Positions 1 to 60,577 of a stretch of DNA of 64,000 nucleotides are shown here, piece after piece. Source of the DNA: Coenobita brevimanus (lineage: Eukaryota; Arthropoda; Malacostraca; Decapoda; Coenobitidae). Made by a program: the position numbers and the translations under genes. Each line of letters starts with the position of its first letter. The first letter of the stretch is position 1. Under the pieces are notes generated by a model, which did not search any database, was not told the DNA's origin, and saw only the letters and a list, made by a program, of their open reading frames with translations. The stretch lies in NCBI GenBank assembly GCA_032717465.1, contig CM064671.1, positions 59,351,859-59,415,858 on the forward strand. The letters are read 5' to 3'.

Positions 1-750
1 GTCTTGGTGTACACTTTCGGGCCCTGTGGTGGACTGTTGCCGACAACTCTGAGACTTAGCTACATTTCCGTTAATAACTCCCTTTCCAGATCAAACTTCT
101 TTTTGACACTACATTTTCCACTTGCCTTAGTCGTATCTTCCATATACTGCCTGACTCTTAGAGCCCTTCAATATATGCTGCAACCTCGGCAAATAATGCG
201 AAGCTGAATGGAGTAAGGGAAAGGAGAGTTGATGGGATGAAATTCGACTGGCTCGGCCATGTTAACAAATGTTGAATCTATAATCCCGTTCCCTATACAT
301 GAAGGGTGTACTACACACAGTGATTGTTTTCGAGAAAGTAGGCGACTGTCTTAGTGTTTAAATGGTGTATTATATTGTCTCCTATATACTTTCTGCAGGT
401 GTTGCGAGTATGACATCGCTTTTGAGGACAGCTGTCTCCATGAGGATGGTACTTAGTACTGTCTGATGTTTCCCAAAGTCGATGAACGTATGGCATCAAC
501 GTGAGACAGCCAAGATAAACATATAGCACAATAACGATAGTAAGATGCGCGTACTGATATTGTTCTTCATTACAGCTAACGTGTCACAGCTAGAGGAATC
601 ATAAGTGTTGAATAATTTGTATACTGCCATATGGGAAAAATATCAAACTCATTGTCTTTTACGTCATGTTATTGATTTAGCTTACAACACATTCGTACAG
701 AATGAGGTTATTTGAGAAGGTGAGTAGTATTGCTAGTGCGTGTGTGTGTG

Positions 751-783
<33 letters not shown>

Positions 784-1086
784 TTAGGAATGTCAGTGCG
801 AGTACTTATAGGCATCTGCTAGACCAGATTTAGGTGATAATTCATAAAATATTATTTCTACCAGCACATCCAGGCTGTCTTTATTCTCTGAGAGTTAATC
901 AGGATTCCTTAGAAAGTCTTGGCATATGTGGATGAAAAATGAATTTAGTAAATACATTGTGAAAAAGATATACCACTCACTGCTCCTAACCATTCCTAGT
1001 ATTTTCCCATCTTCCCTTATTTCCGTTTTCAGTAAACATTTTCTAAAAGTATACTACAAACCACAGTTAGCTGGGTAAGGCCTTAC
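1..1086. other. Non-coding flank, downstream intron of the IR gene
   Basis: No exon was recognised on either strand. A donor site just above this stretch (exon ends 1087, followed by GTAAGG) means it should be intron of the IR gene. I looked on the minus strand for an S2-lobe exon starting with one base to complete a split codon and found none. A (GT)n microsatellite lies at about 741-783. Short ORFs at 4-207 and 311-529 have no recognisable content. Confidence 0.5.
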
Positions 1087-49689
<48,603 letters not shown>

Positions 49690-49751
49690 GGCATCCTTGT
49701 CTGGTCACTGCTTTCTGGAATATACCTTAATAATTACATGTTATGGGGATG

Positions 49752-49754
<3 letters not shown>

Positions 49755-49797
<43 letters not shown>
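49755..49797. repeat. (TC)n tract upstream of the IR start codon
   Basis: (TC)n on the plus strand, (GA)n in the gene's sense. It starts about 65 bp upstream of the ATG. GA tracts can bind GAGA-type factors in arthropod promoters, but here that is only a possibility. Confidence 0.7.
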
Positions 49798-49799
<2 letters not shown>

Positions 49800-49984
49800 G
49801 TGGAGGGGTAACGCCATAAGTCTGGGATTAATTGAACCCACAGGTCTGCTATATCTGATCAGAGCTTGAGATATTAAGAATAGCTCTTACTGCGAAATTG
49901 AGTGATGATGATAGATGATATAATTAGGTTACTGAGCTAAGAGAGGAAAGAGATAAATGTATGCCTGACGACTTCACCTCCACA

Positions 49985-50750
49985 TTAACTCGCCCCGTCC
50001 CGTCGATGTACGGGTACGTTGCAACGATTTGCATTTGTCGGTCCCGGCGACGTACCAGTACGTCGTGCAATTGCCAGGTCCCTAATTTGCACAATTTTCA
50101 ATTTTCACACGTGATTTTTCGTATGTATACACGGGACACCTTCCTCTATTCCTCTACAAGATGCCAAGCAGGGACAATGCCTTACACTGCATAACCTCCC
50201 CCCTCCCCCCCTCATGCCATTGTCTTGGCAAAGGACCTGTTACCAGTGACCTGGCTAGTAAATATATTCAGGGCCAGAGTGATTCCCCGATTGATGACAA
50301 TGTGGAGGACAATGTTTACATAGCATTAGAAGAAGAAACAGCCAGAAATAATGATCAGGTAATGTGGCAAAAAAAGGTCAGGTATGGTGATTAGTTAGTG
50401 AGTGAAACAATGCTTATAATGCCTTTATTACTGCTTGAAAGCCAATGTACTCTCATACTACATATACATTCGTACCGAGTAAATAAATAAATACCATTTA
50501 TGAGTGGATAAAATAGTTACCCTCCCATAGAACTCGTTTTCTTTGGTGCCAGCTTGTTAGAAAACCCAGTCAGGTAAGGAGGAACTCCTACCTGGATTGG
50601 GTATTTTAAACCTCAGGTGAGCGATTTCTCTATGAATTTTCGATGTTTCTCACCAAAAGCGAAGGTTTTAGCCAAAGAAAAATTTTTCGAAAATACCTCG
50701 GGACTGGGGGATGTCGGAGGTGCGGAAAACCTCGGGACGTGACGGGTTAA
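49985..50750. mobile_element. TTAA-flanked piggyBac-type MITE
   Basis: TTAA at 49985-49988 and 50747-50750. The inner ends CTCGCCCCGTCCCGTCG and (reverse complement of the right) CCCGTCACGTCCCGAGG match at 12 of 17 positions. Subterminal repeats such as GTACGGGTACG and CGTACCAGTACG at the left, and two CCTCGGGAC at the right. A remnant ORF (50161-50394) with an acidic stretch (DDNVEDNVYIALEEE) resembles transposase N-termini loosely. 766 bp. Confidence 0.6.
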
Positions 50751-51354
<604 letters not shown>

Positions 51355-51545
51355 TGACTATTTTTATATTGCTTCGCACTTTTTCTGTTCTACATGATTC
51401 AGGCCAAAGGGTTGAAAATGACACATGTACATGCACGATGTGATACGTTTTCTTTTCTTTCTCTTTTTTTTTTTTTTTACCTTATTCCTTCATCTTCCGC
51501 CTTTGCTTTCCTGAGTTTCCTATTTTTATATTAATATCATGTTCT

Positions 51546-51712
<167 letters not shown>

Positions 51713-52699
51713 CGAATTAAGGCCGCCTTTGGTGGTCTTTCCGCTCGACATCAAAAGGCCAGAAATAAGTCATAACTCGAGAACCTGTAGCGCCATTGAA
51801 CTGGATTTTGCTTTATTCTTCCTGTTACAACATGTTAACGGTACCTTGCTATAAAAAAAATTGCGCTACAGTGCGCCGGTTTTGCTGTATTACTGTCGCA
51901 AACGAACAAATCAACAAACACACAGAAATCAGATCATTATAATATAGATTATCATTATTATTATTATTATTATTATTGTAATCATCATCATCATCATCGT
52001 TTCATTTCGTTTTTCGTTATGGAAGGCTCCAGCATGTTTGCATGCATTGGTCTTGGTCTCCTAATGGCAACTCTCAATGCTGCTCGATTTCTGACAGCTT
52101 CCCTATTTAATCCCATAACCCTGAGGTCACATTAATGACCTCGTCCCACGTAACTTTTTCGGTCTACCTGTTACTACCCTACCCCCAGCAATAACACTTC
52201 TCACTTGCTGCACTCAGTTATCATCCCCCATCCTCTCCACAAGCCCAAACCATCTCAGTCTACCTCGTCATCACATGACTAATATACTCCAGTCCTATCT
52301 TACATCGCAAATCTTCCCTCGTTAACCTAGCCCCCTCCAACCAGGCCTTGCACTCAAGGATGCACTGCACATCCACCTTATCATTTTCATTTCTGTACGT
52401 TAGAACCTGCGAATATCTTCTTCGCCCAGGTCTCACTACCATACAGCATGCCGCATACAAAGATCCCATAGTATGAAGGGAGAGCCCTCTCAGTGTCAGG
52501 AGAGGCAAGAGCTCCCTGAACTTCTTCCAACCACTCCTCACTTTAGCCACAGAGCAATCTTTAGCACATAACATGTCTTCCAAATAACAAAACTCTTCCA
52601 CACACTGAAGCGACTCACCAGCAAGTTCAGTGATTTCACGCCTGGCAATATCCACATGCTCTCCTCGACACACCGCACACAAGAAATTGGCATTATCTC

Positions 52700-53392
52700 G
52701 CAGGCGGTGGCTGAATCGGTAGAGAGGCGGCTTGCAGTCCTTTTTTTTTTTTTTTTTTTTTTATGTGTCCGACTCTGGGCATAGGCTTCACAGCCTGCTC
52801 TCAAGGCCCAGTAGTCCTCCTACATACCGTACACCTCTCTACATGTCACCACTTCGGCACTAACACCCACCGTCCATATTGAATACATGCTAGGGCTGTC
52901 TCATACAGGACTGGTGTATTGGTATTAGCGGGTGTATATTTACATGTCGGCGGGTCATCTGGTAGATCAGGAAAGCCTACTTTTTATGAAATTCAAATTC
53001 TTAAACTGTTCCCTGCTCCAGCCGGGATTTGAACCTGGGTCCATCAGGACTGCAGGCCGCCTATCTACCGATTCAGCCACCTCCTCCTGATGGACCCAGG
53101 TTCGAATCCTGGCTGGGGCAGGGGACAGTTTAAGGATCTGAATTTCATAAAAAGCAGACTTTCCTGATCTACCTGATGACCCGCCGACATGTCTTAAAAA
53201 TACCCCCGCTAATACCAATACACCAATCCTGTATGAGACAGCCCTAGCATGTATACAATATGGATGGTGGGTGTTAGCGCCGAAGTGGTGATATGTAGAG
53301 GTGTAGGAGGACTACTGGGCCTTGGGATAGGCTACTTCCTCCGAGATATAGGCCCTGAAACCTTTGCCCAGTGTCGGACACAAAAAAAAGAA
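52700..53392 (+). mobile_element. tRNA-derived SINE, outer copy split in two
   Basis: The head 52700-52740 (box A GTGGCTGAATCGG, up to CTTGCAGTCC) and the remainder 53088-53392 (box B GGTTCGAATCC to the A-rich tail) are one plus-strand SINE. It was opened at the box A/box B spacer by a second SINE in the opposite direction. Confidence 0.8.
52741..53087 (-). mobile_element. tRNA-derived SINE, inner copy
   Basis: Minus-strand copy. Its tail is the (T)22 run at 52741-52762, its body spans 52763-53030, and its head with box B (GGTTCAAATCCC) and box A ends near 53087. It lies entirely inside the outer copy. Confidence 0.82.
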
Positions 53393-54450
53393 AAAAAGTC
53401 TACCTCTCCTGTAATATCACTACATCTCTTAGGCACCCACTTACCACAAACACTGCACAAGATGGACTTACTTCCCACGCCCTTGTGACAAATCGCACAT
53501 GGCCACTCTCCCTCTTCTTTGATAATACTGCCCCCAGCCCGAGATACCATCACTTTTGTTCTATGTGCCCCATACCATCTCTCCACTTCCTATATCTTTC
53601 CTTTCCCTCCCTTTCATTCTCTCCAACCATCACCAAATCATCTGCATACAATATCTCCCACGGGAGTCCATTTCTAGTCATGCGAGAGGGCTTCAAGTAC
53701 AATATTAAACAATAAAGGGCTCAAGACTGACCCCTGATACACACCAACATTCACGGAACACTCATCATTTAAATCTCCATTCACCCGTACCTGGGCGTGA
53801 GCATCCACATACATGGCCAGTCCTCGATTCTAAGCATTCTCATTGCCCACCTCATCACCTCTTTAGGGACACTGTCAAAGGCCCCTATATATTTCTCCTG
53901 AAGCTGTCGAACAATGAATATGGCATCAGTGGTCCCTTTGCCTGGCACAAACCCAAACTGCATCCCATCAATATTCACTCTCTCTAATCATTCCATGTAG
54001 AACTCTCTCCATTACCTTCATTATCTGGTCTAAAAGTTTTATGTCTCTAAAATTTTTTCTTTTTCCAGGGCATCACCCCTCCCCTTGTACCCATTTACAG
54101 TAATATTACTCTCTTCAGTCAATCATCTGGGACAACACACTCTTATATAATCATATTTATCAGGTCTGTGACTAACCTCATTCCTGTATCTCCTGAGGCT
54201 TTCAACATATCAGCAGTCAACCCAGAAACAACTGCTGCCTTCCCCATCTGCATCCTGCCTATTGCTTCACTCACAGTAGCAGCGTCAATCAAAGGCCAAG
54301 GACCAAACACTGGATCAACTGGCTCCAAAACCTTCCCTGTCCCAGTCAAACTCCTCATTCAGCAACCGGCTGTAATGCTCTCTCTATGCGTCTTTAATAT
54401 CCCCACTGCTCACCACAACCCTTCCTTCATTACTCTTCATGCATTGCTCT

Positions 54451-54730
54451 AGGTCAAGGTCACCAAAGGTCAACTTGTTGACCTTTAGCAGCCATTTTGG
54501 TGACCTTGACCCCGAGTGCTCATTTTCGAACTCGTCCAAGATTTTGGCCATATCTTGATGCCCTGAAAGTTTCATGTTGATAGGTTAAGCCATTCATGAG
54601 ATATGTTGTGTACCTCTACACAAACAAAGCCAGCCAGCCAACTTCACAACTGAAAACATTACCACTCCAGTCGCTTACCACCCGCTTTGTGATGTTGGCT
54701 GCCTGGCTCTGTTTGTGTGTGTTTTATATC
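54451..54730. repeat. Palindrome-rich interspersed repeat
   Basis: It contains AAGGTCACCAAAGGTCAAC and its near inverse GTTGACC...GTGACCTTGACC within 60 bp, and a second inverted pair, CACAAACAAAGCCAGCC (54615) against GGCTGCCTGGCTCTGTTTG (54695). Ends were not defined. It looks like a non-autonomous DNA element or foldback. Confidence 0.4.
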
Positions 54731-54916
54731 CTCAAATTGAGCCAAATCAGAAATGGAGGTGCAAAATTATGTGCTGGGGAAAAACTTTCCGGCTACGTGG
54801 ATGGTGAGATCCCATTATGAGATGGCTTCTAGTTATTATTATTATTATTATTATCATCCTCATCCTCATCAAGTTTCTGACCTTTCCCATGTGAGTTAAC
54901 AACAGTAGACAGGTCT
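54731..54916. other. Short unassigned stretch with (ATT)n
   Basis: (ATT)n and (CATCCT)-like repeats near 54835-54870. Nothing else. Confidence 0.4.
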
Positions 54917-55204
54917 TTTGTAGCACCCGTCTAGCAACAAACTCTCATCCCTTTTCTGTCCAACTCTCTAATGCAAGAGTTAACCGTTACTCCCAGTCCT
55001 TCATTTATGCAACAGGTCAACACTGGAACTGTCTCCTTCTGTGTGTATTTCCTACTTCCTACGATCTCCAGTCTTTCAAATGCAGTGTGTCCAGGCATCT
55101 CGAAATGAACGGATCTTGAATTTGGCTCTCTTTTGTATTGATTTTGTTTTTTTCTTGGAAGGAACGGTTTGTGGGCTCTTGGCCTTTGGTTCCTTCTTTC
55201 TTGC

Positions 55205-55205
<1 letters not shown>
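54917..55205 (+). mobile_element. LINE 3' end fragment, third copy of the family
   Basis: 5'-truncated. It encodes only the last ~60 residues (for example NRYSQSFIYATGQHWNC, YDLQSFKCSVSRHL) plus the 3' UTR (TTGGAAGGAACGGTTTG). It matches 25107-25385 and the minus-strand copy at 8180-8490. It is followed directly by (TA)n at 55206-55250 instead of a poly(A) tail. Confidence 0.85.
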
Positions 55206-55252
<47 letters not shown>

Positions 55253-55423
55253 GTTTGACTGGCAGTAATGTTGGGAGGGGTTGATACGGGTTGGGATGAG
55301 AGAGTAACATGGTCTAGGAGTGGTGTAGGTGTGGGAATCAATAGGGTCTGGCAAGGGTGGATGATGTTGGTGGGCAAGTGCTTAAAGAAATTGTCTGTTG
55401 TCCTAAAAAAAAAAAAAAAAAAC

Positions 55424-55990
55424 GCGAGTACAATGCATAGCTGGGGACAGGAAATTGTTTAATTATTTGACAATGATTAACCCTTAAGTGGCTAACCAAG
55501 ATAAATAATCCAAATTTCTTCCAATTTGGAATGTAAATTCGTATTGATAGTCTTTAGATTACAACCAGATTTTACAGGTAACAGTTTTATTTGTATATAT
55601 TTTTGATATGTTCCCAAACTGGAAACGTTGGCATTTACATGCTCCAAATATTACCCCAAAAAGGAATATGGAAATATTCTTCGCCCTTTTTTAGTTTATT
55701 TTATATGCAGGGTTGGAAATTAATTTTCCTGTCATGATAACATTAAATTCAAATTTATTTCACTAAATTCTGTTTACTGAACAGTGCACACTCTAGAAAT
55801 ATCAAAATTAAAACTCCCCACATTCCTCTTTGTCAAATATTACATCACGCATTAAAATTTTGATGGAAGGACTCACTGCACCTTTGATGTAATATTTTTA
55901 AACATTTTATGCACTACAGTCGTGTGTTCTTCATACATAAAGTAAGTAAGTAATAAGAACTAGCACCAAGCCCAAGAGGACTATATGGCA
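55424..55990. other. Unassigned AT-rich stretch
   Basis: Nothing recognised. A short (GTAA)n lies near 55941. Confidence 0.45.
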
Positions 55991-56149
55991 CTAAAACCGA
56001 TGTATAAAAATGACGGGTATGCTATGGTGCACTAAAAGCAAAGGGGAAGGCGGGGGAGACACTAAATGTGAGGCAAGATACGGGTTTGAGATAGGAAGCG
56101 CATGAGGTGTGTGATGGAAAACACAGGGGATTCGCCACTTCATACATAA

Positions 56150-56362
56150 AGTGCATTTACCTTGAGAACATGTCACCAGAAAGTGAATGACTCCATCATA
56201 TCTCACTGCTCTGGCTGGCGGTGCCGATGGCACTCGAAGTTTCTTCCTCATCTCTTCAACCTGTATCATACCTCGTGCAATTTCTCTCCTGGACTGAGGG
56301 TGCGTTGTAGCTACAGTTGGATCAATATTTTGGTGGAACCTAAAAGCAGCTATTACTGCCAT
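56150..56362 (-). pseudogene. piggyBac-like transposase C-terminal fragment
   Basis: Part of the minus-strand ORF 56362-55991. VRYDGVIHFLVTCSQGKCTLC resembles the RYD--H-P---G-R--C--C block before the Cys-rich finger of PGBD-type transposases. Upstream lies a RRREIARGMI-like helix. The remaining ~50 residues of the ORF (HTPHALPISNP onward) look non-coding. It is a different subfamily from the element at 11560. No ends were found. Confidence 0.45.
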
Positions 56363-56379
56363 ATTCGGTATGTATGAAA

Positions 56380-57219
56380 AATGTCCCCCGCCGCTTTTTT
56401 TTTTTTTTTAAATGTAGGTTTGGTCTGTCGGATACCAACTTTCTGTCGCAGACATCAACGCCTCTTATTCCTTTATTGTATTTCTTGATGAATATTGTTG
56501 GGAGACTAGTTTTTTGCTTTCTTTCTTCACATGCCTTTCTGCTGTTTAAAGTGGATTCACACCAACCTGTAAAACTGTGATGTTTCCATTGTCAGCAGAC
56601 TCTAAGAATCTGCGTCTGTTGACCAGTGAATATGCAGTGATACTCAAGGGAGAGCCAGTGAGCTTATATATCTAGGAGAAGTTTAGGTGCATCAAGTATC
56701 AGCTTGTTTCAGCCTGCAAGGCAGCAATGTAGTAGTAGACTTGAAACCTGCTTATTCCTTTATGAACATGGGTCAGTTTTATAGGGCCACGTACCAACGT
56801 TCCCATTTTGGGAACATCAGAGAAAAATAATGTTACTCTGTCTCTACAAAGTTATGCGCTTTAGGTCTACTAATAATTAAAAGTGAGATAATACTTGCTA
56901 AGGAAATACTCAATATATATTTGCTGAAAAGAGACTAAAGATTTTAGCAACAAATAATTCAAGAACAAAACTAGCTGGAGTGGGAAAAAGTCGTGAAAAC
57001 TTTAAGAGCACAAAGCAATATTAGAGCTGATAAAATAAAAAGTTAATTCAGTATACATGTTTAACGAAACATCAGTGAAGTTATTTTTGCACTGAGGGTA
57101 AAAAATCATCAGTAGACTGATTTATTATTATTATTTATTATTGTTCCCATAATGGGGACATTGTCGCTTAATAGGTTAACTGTTCTTATTAAAGTTGCAC
57201 GAGATCGATCGAAATATGT
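56380..57219. other. Unassigned stretch
   Basis: No feature recognised apart from a (T)n run near 56395. Confidence 0.45.
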
Positions 57220-57360
57220 TAATTTCACCCCCTATAGTATCATCACATCGGTCCTGAACGGGACAGCCGTACTAGGTATTGAGTATAAACGGTGGCTATT
57301 AGTGCCTATGTGGTGACAAGGTAAGGTGTGTAAAATGTAGTAGAATTGCTTAGCCCTAAC
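57220..57360 (+). mobile_element. Decayed tRNA-SINE body
   Basis: GGGACAGCCGTACTAGGTATTG, then GGTGGCTATTAGTGCC and GTGGTGACAAGGTAAGGTG, align loosely with the SINE body (GAGACAGCCCTAGCATGTATT, GTGGGTGTTAGCGCC, GTGGTGACATGTAGAGGTG). The head is not recognisable. It is the oldest-looking copy in the window. Confidence 0.45.
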
Positions 57361-57632
57361 GAATGGAATATCACATCTATGCCTTAGACAGGCCTTTGCA
57401 GATCACATTGATTTTTACATGATGAAGTTTTACAGGTGAGGTCATTGTATCTTATTCTAGAGAATGAATTTTTTCTTTCTTTTCTTTTCTTTTTTTTCCT
57501 AACCAGAACAAGTCCGGATTTTTCATTAAGGGCTGAGTAACATGCTGTCTTGGTAAAAACAAAACTATAATGCGGCAACATATTTGAAACGGGAAAAAAA
57601 AACAAAAAGTAGAAAAAAATATTCCGAAATTC

Positions 57633-57639
<7 letters not shown>

Positions 57640-57689
<50 letters not shown>

Positions 57690-57728
57690 TAGATAGATAG
57701 ATAGATACATAGATAGATAGATAGATAA
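57640..57728. repeat. (TA)n followed by (GATA)n
   Basis: About 47 bp of TA then about ten GATA units with one variant. Confidence 0.95.
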
Positions 57729-58009
57729 TCACTTCAGTGCAAATACGGTTTTATTCAGGTATAGATCCTACTTCCATGAGTTCCTTCTCTAAATCTTTTC
57801 CTAAAGCTATGTGACGGGAATAAGAACAAAAAAGAATGCACTGAAAATTTTAAGAGGTATATATTAGTGAAATTACTCTAGTCACACGTCCAGGCTATTG
57901 CTACGCCACAAAGGATGTTAATTAACCGTATGGATCAGAGGACATCTTATATACCGGTTTCTTTCCATCACCCGACGATTTCCTTCAATATATTAGGGTC
58001 TCGGTGTTG

Positions 58010-58270
58010 TGGTGAGACTTATGCGGGATTTATGCAGGATCTATAGAGAGTTTCTGAGTGGCTGAATGATTTATGCAGTCTCTTGAGTGGTGGAAGGATT
58101 CATGCAGTCTCTGAGTGATGGCAGGATTTTTGCAGGATCTCTGGATGGAGTAAGGATTTATGTAGGATTTATGCTGGGTCTCCGAGTGGTGTAAGGATTG
58201 GTGCAGCGTCTCTGAGTGGTGGAAGGATTTATGGAAAGTCTCTGATTAGTGGAAGGATTTATGGCAGATG
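58010..58270. repeat. Minisatellite of ~30-36-bp degenerate units
   Basis: Repeated words TCTGAGTGGTGGAAGGATT and ATTTATGCAGG recur about seven to eight times with substitutions and small indels. It lies immediately downstream (in transcript sense) of the HTH ORF. Confidence 0.7.
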
Positions 58271-58413
58271 TTCTAATTTCAGTATAAAATCGTTTGAAGT
58301 TATCACAAATAAAACTGGAAATACGTCTTTGGAAAGAATATGTCAATCATTTAATTGGTCACTCCGAAATGCATTACCTACACTGAATATCTCGCTACGC
58401 TCAGGGTGAATGG

Positions 58414-58755
58414 CTAGAAGACGTAGCTGTTAACAGGGTCAGTGATGAGTGTCATGCTATAATACTGCGGGTCATAAGCTGCGGGGAGGATCAATGGTAG
58501 TTGATGAGTGGGGAAAACTTGGCCTTCTTGAGCGTTTGTATTCGCATTAGAGGTGGATTGACTCTGACACTTTCTAATCTGAGGTCGTGTCTCAACTGTT
58601 CCTTCTTTCTGCCAGCGATGGATCCAGCGGTAGACAGTTGAGGTACTTGCTCCTGTTTCCAGGACTATGTTTCGCACAGATACGCCTCCTAGCCACAACC
58701 ACACGATCCGCACGCGATCCGTCATTGGCTTGGTCTCAAACCTATCTCCATACAT
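58414..58755 (-). CDS. Short helix-turn-helix protein ORF
   Basis: 113 codons. Residues about 11-50 (TDRVRIVWLWLGGVSVRNIV, then TGASTSTVYRWIHRW) form a homeodomain-like helix-turn-helix as found at the N-terminus of Tc1/IS630-type transposases and Paired-like domains. The rest, from TRPQIRKCQSQS on, is low complexity without a DDE/D catalytic domain. It could be an intact small DNA-binding gene, the first exon of a larger gene (no donor chosen), or a transposase remnant. The start context is AGGAAAATGT. No neighbour clarifies its role. Confidence 0.45.
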   Translation of the reverse strand: MYGDRFETKPMTDRVRIVWLWLGGVSVRNIVLETGASTSTVYRWIHRWQKEGTVETRPQIRKCQSQSTSNANTNAQEGQVFPTHQLPLILPAAYDPQYYSMTLITDPVNSYVF

Positions 58756-58799
58756 TTTCCTTGTCCTGTCAGAGAAGGTGACTGTTTAATATCCAACGT

Positions 58800-60577
58800 T
58801 AATATCTTTATTCATGTGATTATAAGGTTATACTCGGTACTAAAATCGCATGTGATATAGCTTATTCTTGCTACTTCTGTTTGAATTTATTTAGCTTCAT
58901 GGAAACAAAAACCGTTCACTTCCAACAGGTGCTGGAAAGAGGCACCTTCCAACACCGTAACTCACTTAATAAGGCATAGAAACATCTCTCAGCTCCCAAA
59001 AATAAGGATGGTGAATCATAAGAGACGGCCAGTTTCAGACTGCAGTCCACCGCGTTAACATCCAAATAGGCCTGCTGCCACAACTATAACAATTACTATT
59101 TGTACTACTGCTACTAAGAAATTTTCATAAGCTGAAAACAGCAGCATGATTGAGGTAAGAAACTCTAAGTTTACAGGTATTTACACTAACCTGGCCAAGA
59201 TTTTCGTCCTATTGCTGTTTGTCAGGACTCCGTATATAATAATACAACTCGCAGATAGATAGATAAACAGATAGAAGCACCAAGCCAGGGGGTGAGATAG
59301 GAAGTGTGTCAGCAAGAATCGGGCAAAGGGAAACAGGCTTGCAAACCTAAGGTGAAGGAATGCTTGACGTGCACCGGAAGCAGTACATACACACAGACAT
59401 ACAGTGTTCTAGAAGCTTCAACAACAGTATAGCTCACGTGACACGACCCCTGCTAAAGGAGAATGTAGGAATCAGAGATTAGAAAGGGGCTAGCCATAGA
59501 ACCGACAGGTAGTGGAGAGTAGGAGGCTAGCAACAGAAGCGAGAGGGAGGCAGAGAGAGAGAGGGTGAGACAAGGAGGTAGCTAGCGGGACTCTATACTC
59601 AACTCGTGTGTGACACCACCACTCACACCTTTCCCACCATGGTAAAAACTAGTGAGTTACACAGTTACTTCATTTTTACAATACACAGTGATAGACAAAG
59701 AACTTATGCACAAACATATAAAACGTGCTGTATAGTTACTACTTACGTACACATACCTACTTCAGTTATCTGCATAATTCAATCACTAAATACTTACACC
59801 AACAATAAATATTCTACACTGTATATATTCATTCATTTATTATAGCATTTATTTACTACCAACGAGTGTTACCATTTATACCTGCATAAAATACGTGTTT
59901 CATACATACAGCTATACATTATTACATCCACAAAGTAATAGAGAAAATATACCATCACAGTTACTCAGTGAGCGATTAAAATAACTATATTAAACATTTA
60001 TTAATTAAAGCTACCTAGTGGAAACAGACAAATTACGTTACAAGGAAAAAAAAAAAAAGGCCAACACAAATGACGTTAGCAAGAATGAACAACATCTTCC
60101 CGACAATCGTGAAGACAAAGATTTCCACACAGTGCTGACACATATATTGCCCACGATAGGTACAAGTGAACAACAAGTCAGTGTATATAATTAATACTGT
60201 ATTTAGTGTATATATATTTTTTGTAAAAAAATAAAATATGGGGCTATATAATATCATTTTCAGCAATATTTGTGCAATATAAACTAAGCCTTAAAAAAAG
60301 GGTCCCAGCCAACTATTATGCAACCTTAGACAACACTGAAAATGCGTAGACAAACGAAGAAAAACAAACTATAGAAAATCAGTACATAAAAAAAAAAAAA
60401 ACAGTAAGATCGCATAACAAACAAATGAAAACAGGTGTGTTACTACAAATGCCAAAATACCACATAAACTCCTTCTATAAGTGAAACAAAAAGCAAATTG
60501 TTGTTTTCCACGAGCCAGTGGCAAGGCACATCATCACTATCATCGACCGCAGCATGACCGGATTCGATGTCAGGACT
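58800..60577. other. Unassigned stretch
   Basis: No gene recognised. GATA-like runs near 59253. Segments 59267-59340 and 56070-56120 share the words GAGATAGGAAG, perhaps an uncharacterised repeat. Confidence 0.4.

Larger units (their letters stand above)
52000..54450 (-). mobile_element. LINE retrotransposon (minus), degenerate, with nested SINEs
   Basis: Minus-strand order from 54450: EQCMKSNEGRVVVSSGDI, SEAIGRMQMGKAAVVSGL, MQFGFVPGKGTTDAIFIVRQ, KEVMRWAMRM, a Cys-rich finger CAICHKGVGSKSILC then CGKWVPKRC (53530-53430), and after the SINE block CAVCRGEHV, CVEEFCYLEDMLCA and RKFRELLPLLTLRGLSLH-like C-terminal sequence to 52260. The 3' end has (GAT)n and (AAT)n tail repeats near 52000. The finger between palm and C-terminus is a feature of one LINE lineage common in aquatic invertebrates. 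Clade not determined. Confidence 0.7.

Noticed and set aside
311..529. Possible S2-lobe exon of the IR gene on the minus strand
   Set aside because: A reading such as TVLSTILMETAVLKSDV looked tempting, but no acceptor with the right phase and no conserved S2 motif supports it.
51716..51960. Interspersed repeat near GTCATAACTCGAGAACC
   Set aside because: It looks like a dispersed repeat, but no second copy, terminal repeats or target duplication is present in this window.
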